From positions 3,195,840 through 3,259,839 of the forward strand of contig NZ_JAJNAY010000001.1 in the NCBI RefSeq assembly GCF_021010565.1: a DNA stretch of 64,000 bases, in the 5' to 3' direction. Position 1 is the stretch's first letter, and each line of letters opens with the position of its first letter. Shown here one piece after another: positions 62,497 through 64,000 of this stretch. The notes beneath the pieces were generated by a model that was given only the letters and a program-made list of their open reading frames with translations, ran no database searches and was not told the DNA's origin. The translations under genes were made by a program, and so were the position numbers. The DNA comes from Chryseobacterium turcicum (GTDB lineage: Bacteria; Bacteroidota; Bacteroidia; Flavobacteriales; Weeksellaceae).

Positions 62497-63597
62497 TTAA
62501 ACCAACTCATAATTCGTACTCCTACCACCAGAATCAGTTTTCTTCAGTATATTCTTCTGAATTAAATCTGTAATATCTCGTAGTGCTGTATCTGCCGATG
62601 TTTTATTAATTTTCGCCCATTTGGCAGTGGTCAGGTTACCATCAAAATAATCTAATAACTTATTTAGTATTTTTATTTGTCGCTCATTAAAAACTATATC
62701 TTTATTATTTTGCCAGAATTGATGCTTCTCCATTACTTTTTGCACTGTTTTATCTGCATCTTTTATGGCTGATAGAAGATTATGACAATACCAATTTAGC
62801 CAGTTCGTAATATCAGAATTCCCTTTCTGGGTTTTTTCTAAGATTTCGTAATATTCCTTTCTGTTTTTTCTGATTTGAGAAGACATACTATAAAAACGTT
62901 GATTAATCCCATCAGACCTTGTTAATTGTAAATCTGCAATACTGCGAGCAATACGCCCATTTCCATCGTCAAATGGATGTATTGTGACAAACCAAAAATG
63001 AGCAATAGCAGATTTTAAAACAGAATCTAGTTCCAGTTGGCTATTGAACCATTCTAGGAATTGATTCATCTCAAATTCAATTCGATCGGATGCCGGAGCC
63101 TCGTAATGAACTTTTTCACGCCCCATTGCACCAGAAACAACTTGCATTGCTCCATTTTCATCATTTCTGTATTGTGCAACTTGTATTTTATACATCCCAC
63201 TTCTTCCTGTAGGAAATAATAATGAATGCCAACCGAATAACCGATCTTCAGTAAGTTTTTCCTCTGCTTTTTTTGTGGCATCAATCATCATTTCGACGAC
63301 ACCATCTACATTTCGATCAGATGGTATTGAGCCAACAATATCTAAGCCTAATCTTCGTGCAATAGATGAACGTACCTGATCTTTATCTAAAAATTCTCCT
63401 TCAATTTCAGATGTTTTAATTACATCCTCCGTAAGAGTCATTAAGTTAGCTTCTTCCATCAGGTCAAAACCCAAAACCTCTAGTTTGCCTATGAGTTTCC
63501 CTTGTAAATTTCTAACTTCACCAAGAATCTGAATAAACTCATCGCTTTCCCAAGAAAATTGAGTCCAGTTTGTATTTAGATGGATATAACGAGCCAT
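62497..63597 (-). CDS. Fic-family AMP-transferase with C-terminal winged HTH
   Basis: A 366-residue Fic enzyme from the ATG at 63597, which directly precedes the conserved start (RYIHLNTNWTQFSWE). The catalytic HPFDDGNGR motif is present. A class II inhibitory motif TSEIEG lies upstream near residue 67, so activity is normally held off. The last 80 residues form a wHTH region. It would AMPylate a protein target; the target is unknown. The palindromic region upstream fits self-repression. Confidence 0.82.
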   Translation of the reverse strand: MARYIHLNTNWTQFSWESDEFIQILGEVRNLQGKLIGKLEVLGFDLMEEANLMTLTEDVIKTSEIEGEFLDKDQVRSSIARRLGLDIVGSIPSDRNVDGVVEMMIDATKKAEEKLTEDRLFGWHSLLFPTGRSGMYKIQVAQYRNDENGAMQVVSGAMGREKVHYEAPASDRIEFEMNQFLEWFNSQLELDSVLKSAIAHFWFVTIHPFDDGNGRIARSIADLQLTRSDGINQRFYSMSSQIRKNRKEYYEILEKTQKGNSDITNWLNWYCHNLLSAIKDADKTVQKVMEKHQFWQNNKDIVFNERQIKILNKLLDYFDGNLTTAKWAKINKTSADTALRDITDLIQKNILKKTDSGGRSTNYELV

Positions 63598-63608
63598 GAT
63601 AATTTGTT

Positions 63609-63711
63609 TGCGGTAAATATAAGAATTATTCACCGCAAAAAATGCGGTGATAATGTTTTTATTTACCGCATCGGCTATTTTGAAGTGTATAAGTAATGAG
63701 TTTATGCGGTA
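63609..63711. promoter_or_regulatory. Nested palindromic operator upstream of the Fic gene
   Basis: Five TGCGGT-type half-sites: TGCGGTAAATA (63609) faces TATTTACCGCA (63660), and inside CACCGCA (63631) faces TGCGGTG (63643); another TGCGGTAT stands at 63705. The set begins 12 bases upstream of the ATG on the minus strand. It fits binding by a wHTH repressor, possibly the Fic protein itself. Confidence 0.55.
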
Positions 63712-63846
63712 TGAATTTGTAATAATAAGATAAATAACAAGTGTTTTTTTATTAAATAAAGGAACAATCTAATTTTTTTGTAAGAAAGTAAATTATTTTC
63801 AGAAATGAAGCGGTACTACTTTTGTACATCTTGATACTTGTAAAAT

Positions 63847-64000
63847 ACTGTAAATGAATTAGTTTTTACTTTCTGTATCGGGAAATAAATATGCTTTCTC
63901 TTGCTTTCTTTTAGTTTCTTGTATTTGATTAATAGCTATTTATGTAATTTTTATTTTCTTTTATAAGACTTTGTTTGTACTTTTGTTACCAATCATGTAC
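63847..64000 (+). repeat. Right direct repeat / attR
   Basis: Identical to 39398-39551 over all 154 visible bases, with the same TTCTGTATCGGGAAATAA core at 63871-63888. It runs to the window end, so its full length is not known. A candidate integrase arm site GTACTACTTTTGTAC lies just left of it (63813-63827). Confidence 0.85.

Larger units (their letters stand above)
39398..64000. mobile_element. Integrative and mobilizable element inserted at the mnmE 3' end
   Basis: Bounded by identical direct repeats (39398-39551 and 63847-64000, period 24449 bases). It encodes a tyrosine integrase at the left end, an HTH/excisionase-like protein, a Rep_3 initiator with iteron origin, a primase-like protein, MobC, a relaxase and a defence cargo. 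No type IV secretion genes are seen, so transfer would need a helper. It is visibly more AT-rich than the flanking chromosome. Confidence 0.85.

Noticed and set aside
1..64000. tRNA, rRNA or tmRNA genes
   Set aside because: No cloverleaf or conserved rRNA sequence was recognised by eye on either strand; a tRNAscan run would be decisive.

Overview
The window looks like chromosome of a Chryseobacterium/Elizabethkingia-type member of the Flavobacteriia (Bacteroidota). The evidence is the low GC content, genes without Shine-Dalgarno leaders, TAnnTTTG-type -7 boxes, a secreted protein with a type IX (T9SS type A) sorting tail, an OmpP1/FadL porin, and an archaeal-type short ProS. No rRNA, tRNA or CRISPR array was seen. 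Layout, left part (1-39404): ordinary chromosome. In order it holds a trans-sulfuration PLP enzyme, a glycosyltransferase, a LysR/YeiH pair, a THUMP-type RNA methyltransferase, a SAM methyltransferase with a ZIP transporter, a FadL-type porin with a Gly-rich lipoprotein, proS, a DUF937-OmpA protein, mntH, grpE-dnaJ, an acyltransferase, two alpha/beta hydrolases, a DUF808 protein, a DedA protein, prfB, a T9SS cargo protein, an AAA ATPase, an ABC exporter, pruA, topoisomerase IB, an aminopeptidase P, a Crp-type regulator, a flavodoxin-fold oxidoreductase and mnmE. Intergenic stretches carry fold-back repeats with TTTAACGCAAAG-like ends (three copies of one type plus a divergent one), a REP-like pair and 7-bp tandem repeats. 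Right part (39398-64000): an integrated mobile element inserted at the 3' end of mnmE and bounded by a direct repeat of at least 154 identical bases (39398-39551 and 63847-64000, the second running off the window). Both repeats contain TTCTGTATCGGGAAATAA, which encodes the FCIGK-stop end of MnmE, the same kind of target used by Salmonella genomic island 1. At the left junction that tail is out of frame, so the MnmE read here ends early and lacks its conserved C-terminal Cys. The element's backbone is a tyrosine integrase, a membrane protein, an excisionase-like HTH protein, a Rep_3 initiator, an origin with six iterons at exact 21-bp spacing plus an AT-rich stretch and a perfect DnaA box, a Toprim primase-like protein, a likely oriT, MobC and a relaxase. 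No mating-pair genes are present, so it is best described as a replication-competent integrative and mobilizable element. The cargo (about 46-62 kb) is a defence island. It starts with a 168-bp fold-back sequence and a fragment of a type I methyltransferase gene (hsdM). Then follow four overlapping genes (MBL hydrolase, trypsin-like protease, small middle component, SMC/Rad50-like ATPase with a CxxC hook) matching a Lamassu hydrolase-protease / ABC three-component layout. Next are two coupled unrecognised genes (a 621-residue helical protein and a 589-residue protein with an N-terminal PD-(D/E)xK nuclease motif), then a second, different MBL protein directly upstream of McrB and McrC. A low-molecular-weight phosphatase and a Fic enzyme with a nested palindromic upstream region close the element on the opposite strand. 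The coupled 53.3-57.0 kb pair and the MBL-McrBC cassette are the best candidates for something not yet described.
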